A stretch of 64,000 nt of DNA from Oceanobacillus zhaokaii (GCF_003352005.1 NZ_CP024848.1:1745001-1809000); one strand, 5' to 3'; positions 52,430-62,953 are shown, numbered from the stretch's first letter. The notes: a model not told the origin generated them from the letters alone. Numbers and translations are program-made.

Positions 52430-52990
52430 ATGGCTAAGAAAAAAAATGAATGGTTAGACTGGATAAAGGCTTTATTAGTTGCACTTGGGTTGGCACTTAT
52501 AATTCGGATGTTTTTATTTACGCCAATCATTGTTGATGGTCCATCCATGCAGCCGACGTTACATGATCGTGATCAGATGATTGTAAATAAATTTACGTAT
52601 CGATTCTGGGAACCGGAGCGTTTTGATATTATCGTCTTTCATGCTAATACAGAGAAAGACTTTATTAAGCGCATTATTGGTTTACCTGGTGAGCATGTTG
52701 AAATGAAAGATGATGTATTATACATTAATGGTGAAGAAGTTGCTGAACCATTTTTACAGGATCAAAAGGACGAAATGGAGTCTTATGAAATATTAACGAA
52801 TGATTTTACACTTGAGAATTTACCGGGAGAATATGAAGTTATTCCTGAGGAACATGTACTTGTTCTTGGTGATAATCGTCGTAATTCAACTGATAGCCGG
52901 GTATTAGGTGTAATTCCAATGGATCAAGTTGTTGGCAAGACAGAACTGATTTACTGGCCATTTGATCGACTACAAATAGTAGGAGAGTAG
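52430..52990 (+). CDS. lepB (sip-type): Type I signal peptidase
   Basis: Membrane serine protease removing signal peptides from exported proteins. 186 residues: one N-terminal membrane anchor (about 10-30, WIKALLVALGLALIIRMFLF), nucleophile Ser39 in GPSMQPTL, general base Lys80 in FIKRIIGLPGEHV, and box E GDNRRNSTDSR. A single anchor and small size place it with the Bacillus SipS/SipT type. ATG 52430 follows TGGAGG. B. subtilis has no signal peptidase gene between rplS and rbgA; other Bacillaceae do, as far as I recall. Confidence 0.94.
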   Translation: MAKKKNEWLDWIKALLVALGLALIIRMFLFTPIIVDGPSMQPTLHDRDQMIVNKFTYRFWEPERFDIIVFHANTEKDFIKRIIGLPGEHVEMKDDVLYINGEEVAEPFLQDQKDEMESYEILTNDFTLENLPGEYEVIPEEHVLVLGDNRRNSTDSRVLGVIPMDQVVGKTELIYWPFDRLQIVGE

Positions 52991-52998
52991 GGTGAAAT

Positions 52999-53844
52999 AT
53001 GATAATACAATGGTTTCCAGGGCATATGGCAAAAGCAAGACGGCAAGTAGAGGAAAAGTTAAAGCTTGTTGATTTTGTAATGGAATTGGTTGATGCAAGA
53101 GCACCACTTTCATCACAAAACCCAATGCTACAACAAGTATTGCAAAGTAAAACTAAAATGATTGTTTTAATGAAAAGAGATTTAGCCGACCAACGCGTAA
53201 CAGAGAACTGGATTAACTACTTTAAAGATAAAGATATTCCAGCGATTGCCGTGGACGTAAATGAGAAAACAGATATAAAGAAAGTTATTCAGCTAGCTAA
53301 ATCTCTTGGACAGGAAAAAATGGATAAGCTGATGAAAAAAGGTATACAACCGAGACCTGCTAGAGCAATGATAGTTGGCATTCCTAATGTTGGTAAGTCA
53401 ACATTAATTAATCGTTTAGCGAATAAGAAAGTTGCACAAACAGGAGATAGACCTGGTATCACAAAGCACCAATTATGGATAAAGGTAAAGAAGGATTTTG
53501 AATTACTGGACACACCAGGTATTTTATGGCCGAAATTTGAGGATCAAATGGTTGGTTATCGTTTAGCAGCAATTGGCACGATAAAAGATCAATTATTATC
53601 ACTTCAAGATATTGTTGCTTTTGTAATCAAATACTTACAAGTTCATTATCCTGCACTACTTAAAGAGAGATTTAATATTGAACATGATATGGAAGATATG
53701 TGGGAGATATTTGAATTAATAGGCAAGCAAAGAGGTGCATTGGAGAGTGGCGGAAATGTTAACCTCGATAAAGTCTCAGAAATCGTACTGCAAGACCTTC
53801 GTGCAGGAAGACTCGGTAATATAACACTTGAATCACCTGAATAA
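52999..53844 (+). CDS. rbgA (ylqF): 50S assembly GTPase RbgA
   Basis: Essential circularly permuted GTPase for late 50S assembly. 281 residues beginning MIIQWFPGHMAKARRQ, with G4 KRDL (59-62) before the P-loop GIPNVGKST (about 127-135), DTPGILWP, and a C-terminal ANTAR-like RNA-binding helix bundle. It is eight bases after lepB. Confidence 0.96.
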   Translation: MIIQWFPGHMAKARRQVEEKLKLVDFVMELVDARAPLSSQNPMLQQVLQSKTKMIVLMKRDLADQRVTENWINYFKDKDIPAIAVDVNEKTDIKKVIQLAKSLGQEKMDKLMKKGIQPRPARAMIVGIPNVGKSTLINRLANKKVAQTGDRPGITKHQLWIKVKKDFELLDTPGILWPKFEDQMVGYRLAAIGTIKDQLLSLQDIVAFVIKYLQVHYPALLKERFNIEHDMEDMWEIFELIGKQRGALESGGNVNLDKVSEIVLQDLRAGRLGNITLESPE

Positions 53845-53851
53845 TCAATAA

Positions 53852-53890
53852 GGCATGCATCTTAATTTTGCGGATGGATGTCTGTTTTTT
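53852..53890 (+). terminator. Intrinsic terminator after rbgA
   Basis: GGCATGCATC / GATGGATGTC, nine of ten pairs, followed by TGTTTTTT. Confidence 0.7.
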
Positions 53891-53929
53891 ATCTTGGCTG
53901 GTTGCGGCTATTGATGCTTCTTTGATGTA

Positions 53930-54316
53930 AAAGTGCAAACTAGTTTAATATGCTAAGGTCTCTCGTGCGTGTCGCTCCAGAAATACACTTCGCGCACCTT
54001 AGGGGAGCTGGTGAGCCTTCTTGTGCTGAAGCACTTCGAAGTCTCACTTAGGCATTTCTTCCCGCAGGAGTCTTCGTGTATTTCTTCCGCTAAGATGGTG
54101 CGAGAAAATATAATTTACTGTCTCTCTATAAAAAGAGATAGCATTTCTCTCTCTTACGACTGTTGATTGCAGCGGAGGACAGGTGACTCCTGCGGGAACA
54201 GCGAAGATGTTGAGACCATAGCGTTCTTTGCTAGGGGCTCAGCTCGAGCCCTCCGGATGCGCGACTGTCCGCAGCGGAAATCAACATTGCGCCTAGTTCG
54301 CAGTTTATATAAAATC
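53930..54316 (-). repeat. MITE-like intergenic element, copy F, with nested repeat
   Basis: Copy F, minus orientation, between rbgA and rnhB. Left end TTTGATGTAAAAGTGCAAACTAG and right end TAGTTCGCAGTTTATATAA form the terminal inverted repeat. The core (53971-54090, 120 bases) has the same plan as E: GTCGCTCCAGAAATACAC, GGTGAG-type hairpin and GTGTATTTC. Its 5' arm contains the second repeat type at 54161-54286. The rest of the gap up to the rnhB ribosome site shows nothing else. Confidence 0.78.
54161..54286. repeat. Second repeat type nested inside element F
   Basis: 126 bases, G+C-rich, bounded by TGTTGATT and AATCAACA. The outer 22 bases of each end are imperfect inverted repeats (GCAGCGGAGGACAG against CTGTCCGCAGCGG). 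Inside lie GACTCCTGCGGGAA and the hairpin GGGCTC/GAGCCC. Repeats with this GACTCCTGCGGGA core are widespread in Bacillaceae intergenic DNA, from memory; the same core word occurs in elements C, E and F. Confidence 0.65.
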
Positions 54317-54377
54317 ATGATAAACAATTAAGATAGATCATTTTTTAACGATATATAATAGAAAGAAAGGTGTCATC

Positions 54378-55154
54378 ATGGGGAAACAAACGATTTCAAT
54401 TATAAAAAATATGCTAGATAATGATAAAGTAAATGAAGAAATACTTGAGGAATTAATGAAGGATGAACGGAAAGGTGTTCAAAAATTAATTCATACATAC
54501 GAAAAACGTCTGGCAAAGGAAAGAGAACTAGAGAAGAACTATCTGGAAATGTGCCATTATGAACAGTCAGCCTTTGGAAAAGGTAAACAATTTGTAGCTG
54601 GCATTGATGAGGCAGGAAGAGGACCGCTTGCAGGACCAGTCGTTGCTGCAGCAGTTATCTTGCCACACGATTTTAAACTGCTTGGATTAAATGATTCCAA
54701 GCAAATAAATGAAGCAACAAGAGAAAAGTTTTATTCTATCATTAAAAAGGAAGCTATTAGCTATGGAGTTTCTATCATTAGCAATGAAACAATCGATGAA
54801 GTTAATATATTTGAGGCAACAAAATTAGCAATGAGAGAAGCTGTCAATCAGCTCGAACCGAAACCAGATCATGTACTAATTGATGCGGTCCATCTAAATG
54901 GTCTCCCTTGCACATCCGAGTCAATCATCAAAGGGGACGCAAAAAGTATTAGTATTGCAGCGGCAAGTATTTTAGCAAAAGTATCACGTGACATATTAAT
55001 GAAAGAAATACATCAAAAATATCCAAATTATGATTTCATTTCAAATATGGGTTATGGCACAAAGCATCATATGGACATGTTAAAAGCATATGGAGCAACA
55101 CCATATCATAGAAAGTCGTTTGCTCCAGTGCGGGATGTACTTACTATATCATGA
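54378..55154 (+). CDS. rnhB: Ribonuclease HII
   Basis: Removes ribonucleotides and RNA from RNA-DNA hybrids. 258 residues with a helical N-terminal extension (1-70), the catalytic start AGIDEAGRGPLAGPV (Asp77, Glu78) and the later acid Asp169 in LIDAVHL. Ribosome site AAAGGTG. It follows repeat F and precedes ylqG by 44 bases. Confidence 0.95.
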   Translation: MGKQTISIIKNMLDNDKVNEEILEELMKDERKGVQKLIHTYEKRLAKERELEKNYLEMCHYEQSAFGKGKQFVAGIDEAGRGPLAGPVVAAAVILPHDFKLLGLNDSKQINEATREKFYSIIKKEAISYGVSIISNETIDEVNIFEATKLAMREAVNQLEPKPDHVLIDAVHLNGLPCTSESIIKGDAKSISIAAASILAKVSRDILMKEIHQKYPNYDFISNMGYGTKHHMDMLKAYGATPYHRKSFAPVRDVLTIS

Positions 55155-55198
55155 GGTGAGCTGTTATAGATTATGAATAGGTAAGGGAGTGAGTCTCC

Positions 55199-56986
55199 GT
55201 GAGTATTAATAAAATAGTAGGAACACGAATTAATCCAGCATTAGAACCTCAACAAAAATTGCGAACTGGACAAATCGTTGAAGGAAAAATATTGCAATTA
55301 TATCCTAATAATAAAGCACAAATACTACTAGGAATGCAAAAAATGACTGCTCAACTTGAAGCTAATCTTCTGGTCGGTGAAAAGTATCATTTCCAAGTAC
55401 AGTCAACCGGTAATGTTATACCGTTAAAGGTGATTGGTAAACCATTAACAAGCCATACAAAAACAAATGCTGATCGTTTACTGAAGCATTTAGGGTTAAA
55501 AACAACAAAAGCCAATATAGCATTGGTAGAACAGCTTTTAGATAGGAACATTACTTTTAATAAGACACAGTTAATCGATGCTATTCAGCTATTGGACAGA
55601 AAAAAGGGTAATGCGCAGACACAAAATGTATTAACAGAAATGATTTCACGGAAATTACCTATTAATCAGTATATATTCGAAGCACTTCAGACAGCTGATT
55701 CAACAACACAAATTGAATCAATGAAAGATTTATTGAATCAGTTAAGGAAAAATAATCTGCACCCAGAACTCGCAAACCAATTAAGTCAGTTGACTGAAAA
55801 GCCAACTGACCCTCATACGACATTGGTTAAACAAATTAATTCAAACAGTCAACCATTATACCAGTTGTTTAAAACATTAGGGGCAATAAATCAAAACATT
55901 GACTTCACTACATGGGAATCAGCTTGGAAGTCAATATCCTATGGAATAGAGCAGTTTAATGCTAATCAGAGAAATGATACAAATCAATCATTAATTGACC
56001 CTAAACTGCCATTTAATTTAGATTTTAACAGGATATTTCAAACCTTAAAACAGCTGAATGTTAACCGAGCATCCATCCTTACTCAAGTTGATAGTTTATT
56101 ACAAACATCTGCAAGTAATTTAACTGACGCTATTTCAACGAATTCGGCACTATCAGCTATGGCATTTACAGTACTTAAGCAAAAGCTCGTTCAAGAATTG
56201 ACGCCATTTTTAGGGAAGGAAATGGCACAAGTAATTATAGAGTTAGAAAATAATCCGAAACAATTAGCGCAGGTTCGAACATTATTGCATATGTTGCGCA
56301 ATCAACAAACATATACAATGCTAGAAAACATCCTGTCGTCAATTAACACAAATCAGGCATTTCTTACAGCAACTTCTAAACAGCAATTTTTACAACAGCT
56401 TAATCAAACGCTTTTACTTACTGGAATATCATATGAAAATCAAGTTGCAAACGAGCAAATTCAACAAACAACAATCAAGGAAATGCTGCTCCACTTGTTG
56501 CAAAATAATGATGGATTATTGAAAGAACCGGCTACGAAGTTACTGCATTTTATCAGTGGCATGCAAATTAATTCCGTACAGGAATCTACTAATTTTATCC
56601 AAGCCAACTTGCAAATCCCCGCTGAAAAACTAGGCTTAACCAACGATATTAAGTTAGATTTTGAAAGTAGAAAAACAGAAGATGGAGAAATTAATCCAGA
56701 ATTTTGTAGAATATTATTTTATCTAGATCTTGCTAAATTAAAAGAGACAGTAATCGATATGAATATTCAGAGACGATCTATTTCGATTACAATCTTTAAT
56801 GATTTTCATCAGCTAAAGGTGAGTGCAGATGCTTTGCAACCATTGCTTAAAAAAGGATTAGAGGACCTTAATTATCATCTGTCCAGTGTATCCATAAAAC
56901 CTCTAACAGAGAAAGAACAAATAAAGACAAAACTGGTTAATTATAAAGCGGATCAAGCAAACGGTGGAGTTGATTATCGAATATGA
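55199..56986 (+). CDS. ylqG: YlqG-like protein, possible FliK-related hook-length control homologue
   Basis: 595 residues, rich in Q, N, T and L, with no signal peptide. The long N-terminal and central region lacks recognisable motifs. The last ~110 residues (NPEFCRILFYLDLAKLKETVIDM ... SVSIKPL, in part) have the pattern of the FliK C-terminal domain: alternating hydrophobic strands, L.VSADALQPLLKKGL, then a final strand. It overlaps a FlhB-C-like gene by four bases, which supports that reading. The start is GTG after a poor ribosome site (GGGAGTGAG). Function not established. Confidence 0.75.
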   Translation: MSINKIVGTRINPALEPQQKLRTGQIVEGKILQLYPNNKAQILLGMQKMTAQLEANLLVGEKYHFQVQSTGNVIPLKVIGKPLTSHTKTNADRLLKHLGLKTTKANIALVEQLLDRNITFNKTQLIDAIQLLDRKKGNAQTQNVLTEMISRKLPINQYIFEALQTADSTTQIESMKDLLNQLRKNNLHPELANQLSQLTEKPTDPHTTLVKQINSNSQPLYQLFKTLGAINQNIDFTTWESAWKSISYGIEQFNANQRNDTNQSLIDPKLPFNLDFNRIFQTLKQLNVNRASILTQVDSLLQTSASNLTDAISTNSALSAMAFTVLKQKLVQELTPFLGKEMAQVIIELENNPKQLAQVRTLLHMLRNQQTYTMLENILSSINTNQAFLTATSKQQFLQQLNQTLLLTGISYENQVANEQIQQTTIKEMLLHLLQNNDGLLKEPATKLLHFISGMQINSVQESTNFIQANLQIPAEKLGLTNDIKLDFESRKTEDGEINPEFCRILFYLDLAKLKETVIDMNIQRRSISITIFNDFHQLKVSADALQPLLKKGLEDLNYHLSSVSIKPLTEKEQIKTKLVNYKADQANGGVDYRI

Positions 56987-57264
56987 CTGAAAAACGTAAT
57001 AAAGCAGCTGCACTCAAATATGTGGCGGAAACTGATTATGCTCCTAGAGTATCTGCAACTGGTAAAGGTATGATTGCGGATGAAATAATTAAGAAGGCAA
57101 AAGAAAATAATGTACCTATTATAGAAGATGCTTCACTAGTAGAGTTATTAGCAGAAATAAATATTAATGAAGTAATTCCTGAAGAGTTGTATAAAGTTGT
57201 TGCGGAAGTTTTCGCTTTTATTTACCGTGCGGATCAGAATATGGAAAAAAGGGATGAAAATTGA
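56983..57264 (+). CDS. ylqH: FlhB C-terminal-domain-like protein YlqH
   Basis: 93-residue cytoplasmic protein homologous to the C-terminal switch domain of the flagellar export protein FlhB: AAALKYVAETDYAPRVSATG, MIADEIIKKAKENNVPIIED, LVELLAEININEVIPEELYK. It lacks the membrane part of FlhB and the autocleavage NPTH sequence is not present, so it cannot be an export gate. ATGA overlap with ylqG. Confidence 0.88.
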   Translation: MTEKRNKAAALKYVAETDYAPRVSATGKGMIADEIIKKAKENNVPIIEDASLVELLAEININEVIPEELYKVVAEVFAFIYRADQNMEKRDEN

Positions 57265-57280
57265 CTTCATCTCTTTCTTG
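57248..57280 (+). terminator. Terminator overlapping the ylqH stop
   Basis: AAAGGGATGAA (57248-57258) pairs over 11 bases with TTCATCTCTTT (57266-57276), one G-T pair, seven-base loop, then CTTG. The stop TGA lies in the loop. Confidence 0.5.
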
Positions 57281-57304
57281 AATTATTAATCTATTCTATA
57301 ATTC

Positions 57305-57333
57305 TTGTTTATTTTGTCAATTTTTAATACAAT
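57305..57333 (+). promoter_or_regulatory. Predicted sigma-A promoter of sucCD
   Basis: TTGTTT (57305-57310), 17-base spacer, TACAAT (57328-57333), 33 bases before the sucC ATG. Confidence 0.5.
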
Positions 57334-57366
57334 GAAGTTGCAGTTAAATTGATAGGAGGATGAAAG

Positions 57367-58527
57367 ATGAACATTCACGAATATCAAGGCAAAGAACTCT
57401 TGCGTGAGTTTGGTGTCAAGGTTCCTAATGGATTTGTTGCATTTACGGTGGACGAAGCTGTAGAAGCTGCTGAAAAATTAGGCACAAATGTAACCGTTGT
57501 AAAAGCGCAAATCCATGCAGGAGGACGCGGAAAAGCTGGTGGTGTTAAAGTCGCTAAAAGCTTGGACGAAGTTCGTACATATGCGAATGAAATATTAGGA
57601 AAGACGCTAGTAACCCATCAAACGGGTCCAGCAGGCAAAGAAGTTAAACGCTTACTTATTGAAGAAGGCTGTGACATACAAAAAGAATATTATGTGGGTG
57701 TTGTACTTGACCGCGCAACCTCTCGTGTTGTCATGATGGCTTCTGAAGAGGGTGGAACAGAGATTGAAGAAGTAGCTGAAGAGTCTCCAGAGAAAATTTT
57801 TAAGGAAGTAATTGATCCTGCTATCGGCCTCTCTCCTTATCAAGCTCGTAGACTAGCATTCAATATTAATATACCAAACGAATTAATTAATAAAGCAGTA
57901 CAATTTATGACAAGTCTTTATCAAGCATTTGTCGAAAAAGATTGTTCCATTGCAGAAATTAATCCATTAGTTACAACTGGTGATGGTGAAGTTCTTGCAC
58001 TTGATGCGAAGCTTAACTTTGATGATAACGCATTGTATCGTCATAAAGATATTCAAGAATTGCGCGATTTAGAAGAGGAAGATGAAAAAGAAATTGAAGC
58101 ATCAAAATATGACTTAAGTTATATCTCCTTAGAAGGAAATATTGGATGTATGGTTAATGGTGCTGGTCTTGCTATGTCAACGATGGATATCATTAAACAT
58201 TATGGCGGTGATCCAGCTAACTTCCTCGATGTTGGAGGCGGTGCAACAGCAGAGAAAGTAACCGAAGCATTTAAGATTATCCTTTCTGACCCTAATGTTA
58301 AAGGAATTTTTGTGAATATCTTTGGTGGAATTATGAAGTGTGATGTAATTGCAGAAGGTGTTGTCGAAGCAACAAAACAAGTAGGATTAGAAATTCCACT
58401 AGTTGTTCGTTTAGAAGGAACAAATGTAGAATTAGGGAAGAATATTTTGAAAGAATCTGGTCTTAATATAACAGCTGCAGACTCTATGGCTGATGGCGCT
58501 GAAAAAATCGTTTCTTTAGTAAAATAG
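57367..58527 (+). CDS. sucC: Succinyl-CoA synthetase beta subunit (ADP-forming)
   Basis: TCA cycle enzyme making ATP from succinyl-CoA. 386 residues: ATP-grasp domain with [33 protein letters not shown], and the C-terminal ligase domain with [15 protein letters not shown] and [12 protein letters not shown]. The ribosome site is GGAGG. Co-transcribed with sucD 26 bases later. Confidence 0.96.
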   Translation: MNIHEYQGKELLREFGVKVPNGFVAFTVDEAVEAAEKLGTNVTVVKAQIHAGGRGKAGGVKVAKSLDEVRTYANEILGKTLVTHQTGPAGKEVKRLLIEEGCDIQKEYYVGVVLDRATSRVVMMASEEGGTEIEEVAEESPEKIFKEVIDPAIGLSPYQARRLAFNINIPNELINKAVQFMTSLYQAFVEKDCSIAEINPLVTTGDGEVLALDAKLNFDDNALYRHKDIQELRDLEEEDEKEIEASKYDLSYISLEGNIGCMVNGAGLAMSTMDIIKHYGGDPANFLDVGGGATAEKVTEAFKIILSDPNVKGIFVNIFGGIMKCDVIAEGVVEATKQVGLEIPLVVRLEGTNVELGKNILKESGLNITAADSMADGAEKIVSLVK

Positions 58528-58553
58528 TAAATAATAGAAAGGGCGGCATATAA

Positions 58554-59456
58554 ATGGGTGTATATATTAATAAAGATACAAAAGTAATTGTCCAAGGAAT
58601 TACAGGGTCTACAGCTACATTCCATACGAAACAAATGCTAGAGTATGGCACCAAAATAGTTGGTGGCGTAACACCTAAAAAAGGTGGGACAGAAGTAGAA
58701 GGTGTCCCAGTATTTAATACTTTACAGGAAGCGGTAGATGAAACAGGTGCAACGGTTTCAGTGATTTATGTACCAGCACCATTTGCAGCAGACGCAATTA
58801 TCGAAGCCGTTGATGCAGAGTTAGATCTAGTAATTTGTATTACAGAGCATATCCCAGTGTTAGATATGGTAAAAGTGAAACGTTATATGGAAGGCAAGAA
58901 AACTCGTCTTATTGGACCGAATTGCCCGGGAGTAATCACTGCTGATGAAACAAAGGTAGGAATTATGCCAGGCTACATTCATAAAAAAGGTCATATTGGC
59001 GTTGTATCGCGTTCAGGTACGTTGACATATGAAGCAGTTCATCAATTAACACAAGCAGGTTATGGCCAAACATCTGCGGTCGGTATTGGTGGGGACCCTG
59101 TAAATGGGACAAACTTTATCGATGTTTTAAAAGCATTTAATGAAGATGATCAAACAGAAGCGGTAATCATGATTGGAGAAATTGGTGGTACGGCAGAAGA
59201 AGAGGCTGCAGAATGGGTGAAAGCAAATATGAATAAACCTGTTGTTGGCTTTATTGGCGGTGCTACAGCCCCTCCAGGGAAACGAATGGGACATGCTGGT
59301 GCCATTATCTCAGGTGGGAAAGGAACGGCTGCAGAAAAGATTCGTGTGATGGAAGCTAGTGGAATTTCTGTTGCAGAAACACCTGCTGTTATGGGAGAAA
59401 CAATGATAAGAGTATTAGAAGAAAATGGACTAGCAGAAAAATGTAAAACCCATTAA
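58554..59456 (+). CDS. sucD: Succinyl-CoA synthetase alpha subunit
   Basis: CoA-binding subunit. 300 residues with [18 protein letters not shown], the CoA segment [21 protein letters not shown], and the phosphorylated His247 in [11 protein letters not shown]. It follows sucC and ends at a strong terminator. Confidence 0.96.
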   Translation: MGVYINKDTKVIVQGITGSTATFHTKQMLEYGTKIVGGVTPKKGGTEVEGVPVFNTLQEAVDETGATVSVIYVPAPFAADAIIEAVDAELDLVICITEHIPVLDMVKVKRYMEGKKTRLIGPNCPGVITADETKVGIMPGYIHKKGHIGVVSRSGTLTYEAVHQLTQAGYGQTSAVGIGGDPVNGTNFIDVLKAFNEDDQTEAVIMIGEIGGTAEEEAAEWVKANMNKPVVGFIGGATAPPGKRMGHAGAIISGGKGTAAEKIRVMEASGISVAETPAVMGETMIRVLEENGLAEKCKTH

Positions 59457-59491
59457 TAATATTGATTCTTGAACTTAATATAAGATAGAAG

Positions 59492-59531
59492 AACTGGAAC
59501 CTAACCTTCTTGTTGTTGGTTCCAGTTTTAT
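59492..59531 (+). terminator. Intrinsic terminator after sucD
   Basis: Perfect ten-base stem AACTGGAACC / GGTTCCAGTT, 16-base loop, then TTAT. Confidence 0.8.
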
Positions 59532-59558
59532 AAATTAATAAGAAAAGGAAGTGATGGT

Positions 59559-60461
59559 TTGAACCCGCAACGAAAACGGCTAATACATATTAGTAGATGT
59601 CGTGGATTAACAAGAAGAATAATCCGAATAATCCTCTTTCAAGATCCCACTTTATTAAAAATCTATTCACTATCCCCCACACAAATTAGTGAACAATTTT
59701 ATTTGCCAATGAAAAATGCTACATTATTCTTTCAGGATCTTCATAATGTAGGTATACGCAAACAATTAACTGCAGATTCAACAAACTTCAAAACTGTCAC
59801 AATACTTGACGAAGACTATCCTCGTATGTTAAATACAATTAAAGATGCGCCACTAGTATTATATGCAATTGGTGATGTATCATTATTGTCGTTTACACCC
59901 TCATTAAGTGTAATAGGAACTAGAAACCCATCGAATGAGGCGATGAAGAAGGTTGAGCATATCGTAAAACCATTAGTGGGGGACGACTGGTTAATTGTAA
60001 GCGGGATGGCAAAAGGAATTGATAGTTTTGCACATCAAACATCTCTTAAAAATAATGGAAAAACCATCGCAGTATTGGGAGGTGGATTTCATCATGTCTA
60101 TCCCAAACAAAACCTCCCCTTGTTTCACCAAATTGCTGAAAAGGGTTTAATTATCTCGGAATACGCTCCTAATCGCCCGCCAGCTAAGTATCATTTTCCT
60201 GAAAGGAATCGTATAATAAGTGGACTTAGCTTTGGAACATTAGTAATTGAAGCAACGGAAAGAAGCGGTACATTAATTACTGTCGATCAGGCCTTGGATC
60301 AGGGTAGAGAAGTTTATGCTGTACCTGGTTCTCCAATAGTTCCTCAAACAAAGGGATGTCATCAACTGATTCAGGATGGAGCTAAGTTAGTTACAGATGC
60401 AAAGGATATAATGGAAGATTGGGAACGTATTAGAAATTATCAATCTACATTATTTACATGA
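59559..60461 (+). CDS. dprA: DNA processing protein DprA/Smf
   Basis: Loads RecA on incoming single-stranded DNA during transformation. 300 residues with a Rossmann core: SVIGTRNPSNEAMKKV, IVSGMAKGIDSFAHQ, VLGGGFHHVYPKQN, YHFPERNRIISGLS and VIEATERSGTLITV. The start is a TTG after AAAAGGAAGTGATG. Present between sucD and topA as in B. subtilis; by itself it does not prove competence. Confidence 0.94.
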   Translation: MNPQRKRLIHISRCRGLTRRIIRIILFQDPTLLKIYSLSPTQISEQFYLPMKNATLFFQDLHNVGIRKQLTADSTNFKTVTILDEDYPRMLNTIKDAPLVLYAIGDVSLLSFTPSLSVIGTRNPSNEAMKKVEHIVKPLVGDDWLIVSGMAKGIDSFAHQTSLKNNGKTIAVLGGGFHHVYPKQNLPLFHQIAEKGLIISEYAPNRPPAKYHFPERNRIISGLSFGTLVIEATERSGTLITVDQALDQGREVYAVPGSPIVPQTKGCHQLIQDGAKLVTDAKDIMEDWERIRNYQSTLFT

Positions 60462-60580
60462 AGATTATGTTAGCAGATGAGAAAGTCTATAACACTTCCT
60501 CAATTAATAAATGTATTTAAGCATATCAACAAGTTTTCTAAGAATGATATATGAGTGTTTAATTAATAAGAGTAGTAAGA

Positions 60581-60609
60581 TTGACAAATACAGCTTCTAT
60601 CCTTACTAT
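60581..60609 (+). promoter_or_regulatory. Predicted sigma-A promoter of topA
   Basis: TTGACA (60581-60586), 17-base spacer, TACTAT (60604-60609), 54 bases before the topA ATG. Confidence 0.75.
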
Positions 60610-60662
60610 TAGTGAAAGATTTTAAAATATTAATTGTCAACCTCATTTTAGGAGGATTTATT

Positions 60663-62741
60663 ATGTCGGAATATCTAGTAATTGTAGAATCGCCAGCAAA
60701 AGCAAAAACAATTGAACGTTATTTAGGAAAAAAATATGAAGTAAAAGCATCAATGGGTCATATACGCGACCTCCCTAAAAGTCAGATGGGTGTTGATGTT
60801 GAGGATAATTTTAATCCAAAATATATCACAATCCGTGGAAAAGGTGATGTATTAAAAGAGCTTCGGAAATCGGCAAAAAAAGCTAAAAAAATATATCTCG
60901 CAGCCGACCCCGACAGAGAGGGAGAAGCAATTGCCTGGCATTTAGCTCATATTTTAAATGTAGATGAAAATTCAGAATGTCGCGTTGTCTTTAATGAAAT
61001 AACAAAGGATGCAATTAAGGAATCATTTAAACATCCTAGGTCAATTGATCTTGATTTAGTGGATGCACAACAAGCAAGACGTATTCTTGATCGATTAGTT
61101 GGCTACAACATTAGTCCGTTACTTTGGAAAAAAGTTAAAAAAGGGCTAAGTGCTGGACGTGTACAATCTGTTGCGCTTAAGATGATCTTGGATCGCGAAA
61201 AAGAAATTGAGAACTTTAAACCAGAAGAATACTGGTCAATCGAAGCAACCTTCCTCAATGAAAAAGACTCGTTTGAAGGTTCATTTTATGGCCTTGATGG
61301 GGAAAAGCAAGAATTGAAAACGGAAGCAGATGTACAGGAAATAACAAAGAAATTAGCTAATGATAAATTTAAAATTGAGAAAATTAACAAGCGGGAACGT
61401 AAACGGAATGCACCTAAACCATTCATTACATCTTCCTTACAGCAAGAGGCAGCTCGTAAATTAAACTACCGAGCAAGAAAAACAATGATGGTTGCACAGC
61501 AATTATATGAAGGAATAGACCTTGGCAGAAAAGCAGGCGGTATTACAGGACTAATTACGTACATGCGAACGGATTCAACAAGGATTTCTGATACTGCTAA
61601 AGAAGAAGCAAGGGGCTTTATTTTAGAAAAACATGGTAAGGAGTATCTTGGCACAAGTGCACCTTCAAAGAATAAAGAAGGGGCCCAGGATGCGCATGAG
61701 GCAATTCGCCCTACATCGGTATTAAGAGAACCTAGCTCGCTGAAAGAAATACTATCTAACGACCAGTTTCGATTATATAAACTAATTTGGGAACGATTCT
61801 TGGCTAGTCAAATGTCTCCTGCAGTAATGGATACAATGACCGTTCATTTGGTTAATAATGGCGTTGAATTTCGTGCAACTGGATCAAAGATTAAATTTAA
61901 AGGGTTTATGAAGATCTATATTGAAGGAACAGATGATAATAAAAAAGTAGAAGATAAGCTACTCCCTAATTTAACAGAAGGGATGGTTGTTGATACGAAA
62001 GAAATTATACCGAACCAACACTTCACACAGCCACCCCCAAGATTTACGGAAGCAAGACTCGTGCAAGTGATGGAAGAACTAGGAATTGGCAGACCATCAA
62101 CCTATGCTCCAACCATTGATACGATTCAACGTAGAGGATATGTATCAATTGATAATAAACGATTTATGCCAACCGAACTCGGAACAATCGTTAATGAATT
62201 AGTGGAAGAATTTTTCCCTGAAATCATTAATGTTGATTTTACAGTAAAAATGGAAGCTGATCTAGATTCGATTGAAGATGGTAAACGAGAATGGGTTACG
62301 ATAATCGATGATTTCTACCAAGGATTTAGTAAACGACTTGAAACTGCAGAAAAAGAAATGGAAAAAATTGAGATTAAAGATGAACCGGCTGGAATTGACT
62401 GTGAAAATTGCGGACATGAAATGGTTTATAAAATGGGAAGATATGGAAAATTCCTAGCTTGTTCTAATTTTCCGGAGTGTCGGAATACGAAACCAATCTT
62501 AAAGGAAATTGGGGTTAAATGTCCGACATGTAAAGAAGGAAACGTAGTAGAACGTAAATCTAAGAAACGCCGAACTTTCTACGGCTGTGACCGATTCCCT
62601 GAATGTGACTTCGTATCATGGGATAAACCAATTGCTAGACCATGTCCGAAGTGTGACTCGCTTTTAGTAGAGAAGAAAAGTAAGAAAGAAACACAAGTGC
62701 AGTGTACAAATTGTGACTATAAAGAAAACGAACAAAACTAA
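60663..62741 (+). CDS. topA: DNA topoisomerase I
   Basis: Type IA topoisomerase relaxing negative supercoils. 692 residues: Toprim domain ([18 protein letters not shown] ... [14 protein letters not shown]), catalytic Tyr300 in [10 protein letters not shown], and three C-terminal zinc ribbons between Cys580 and about residue 687. ATG 60663 follows TAGGAGG; an upstream in-frame start at 60612 would precede that site. Confidence 0.96.
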   Translation: MSEYLVIVESPAKAKTIERYLGKKYEVKASMGHIRDLPKSQMGVDVEDNFNPKYITIRGKGDVLKELRKSAKKAKKIYLAADPDREGEAIAWHLAHILNVDENSECRVVFNEITKDAIKESFKHPRSIDLDLVDAQQARRILDRLVGYNISPLLWKKVKKGLSAGRVQSVALKMILDREKEIENFKPEEYWSIEATFLNEKDSFEGSFYGLDGEKQELKTEADVQEITKKLANDKFKIEKINKRERKRNAPKPFITSSLQQEAARKLNYRARKTMMVAQQLYEGIDLGRKAGGITGLITYMRTDSTRISDTAKEEARGFILEKHGKEYLGTSAPSKNKEGAQDAHEAIRPTSVLREPSSLKEILSNDQFRLYKLIWERFLASQMSPAVMDTMTVHLVNNGVEFRATGSKIKFKGFMKIYIEGTDDNKKVEDKLLPNLTEGMVVDTKEIIPNQHFTQPPPRFTEARLVQVMEELGIGRPSTYAPTIDTIQRRGYVSIDNKRFMPTELGTIVNELVEEFFPEIINVDFTVKMEADLDSIEDGKREWVTIIDDFYQGFSKRLETAEKEMEKIEIKDEPAGIDCENCGHEMVYKMGRYGKFLACSNFPECRNTKPILKEIGVKCPTCKEGNVVERKSKKRRTFYGCDRFPECDFVSWDKPIARPCPKCDSLLVEKKSKKETQVQCTNCDYKENEQN

Positions 62742-62744
62742 TTC

Positions 62745-62785
62745 AATACTGTCCATCGCTTAAGATGGGCAGTATTGTTTTGTTT
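62745..62785 (+). terminator. Intrinsic terminator after topA
   Basis: AATACTGTCCATC / GATGGGCAGTATT, 13 pairs with one G-T, six-base loop, followed by GTTTTGTTT. Confidence 0.85.
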
Positions 62786-62953
62786 AGTAAAAACGGATTC
62801 TTAATAAAATTTCATAAAAAAATGAATGATGTTTAACTTATTGAATTTTGGTAAAACTATTTAGAAATAATAAATTAGCAATTCATTTTAATAAAGGTGA
62901 TTCACAAAAAATTCACTAAATCGCTTTATCGGCAGTTAAACCGTTAATATTTG
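62786..62953. other. AT-rich gene-free sequence after topA
   Basis: First part of the 414-base gap between topA and xerC. No ORF with a ribosome site and no obvious hairpin was found. trmFO, which occupies this position in B. subtilis, is absent and no recognisable remnant remains. Confidence 0.6.

Noticed and set aside
53969..54166. 65-codon ORF after rbgA
   Set aside because: Part of repeat element F; same reasoning.
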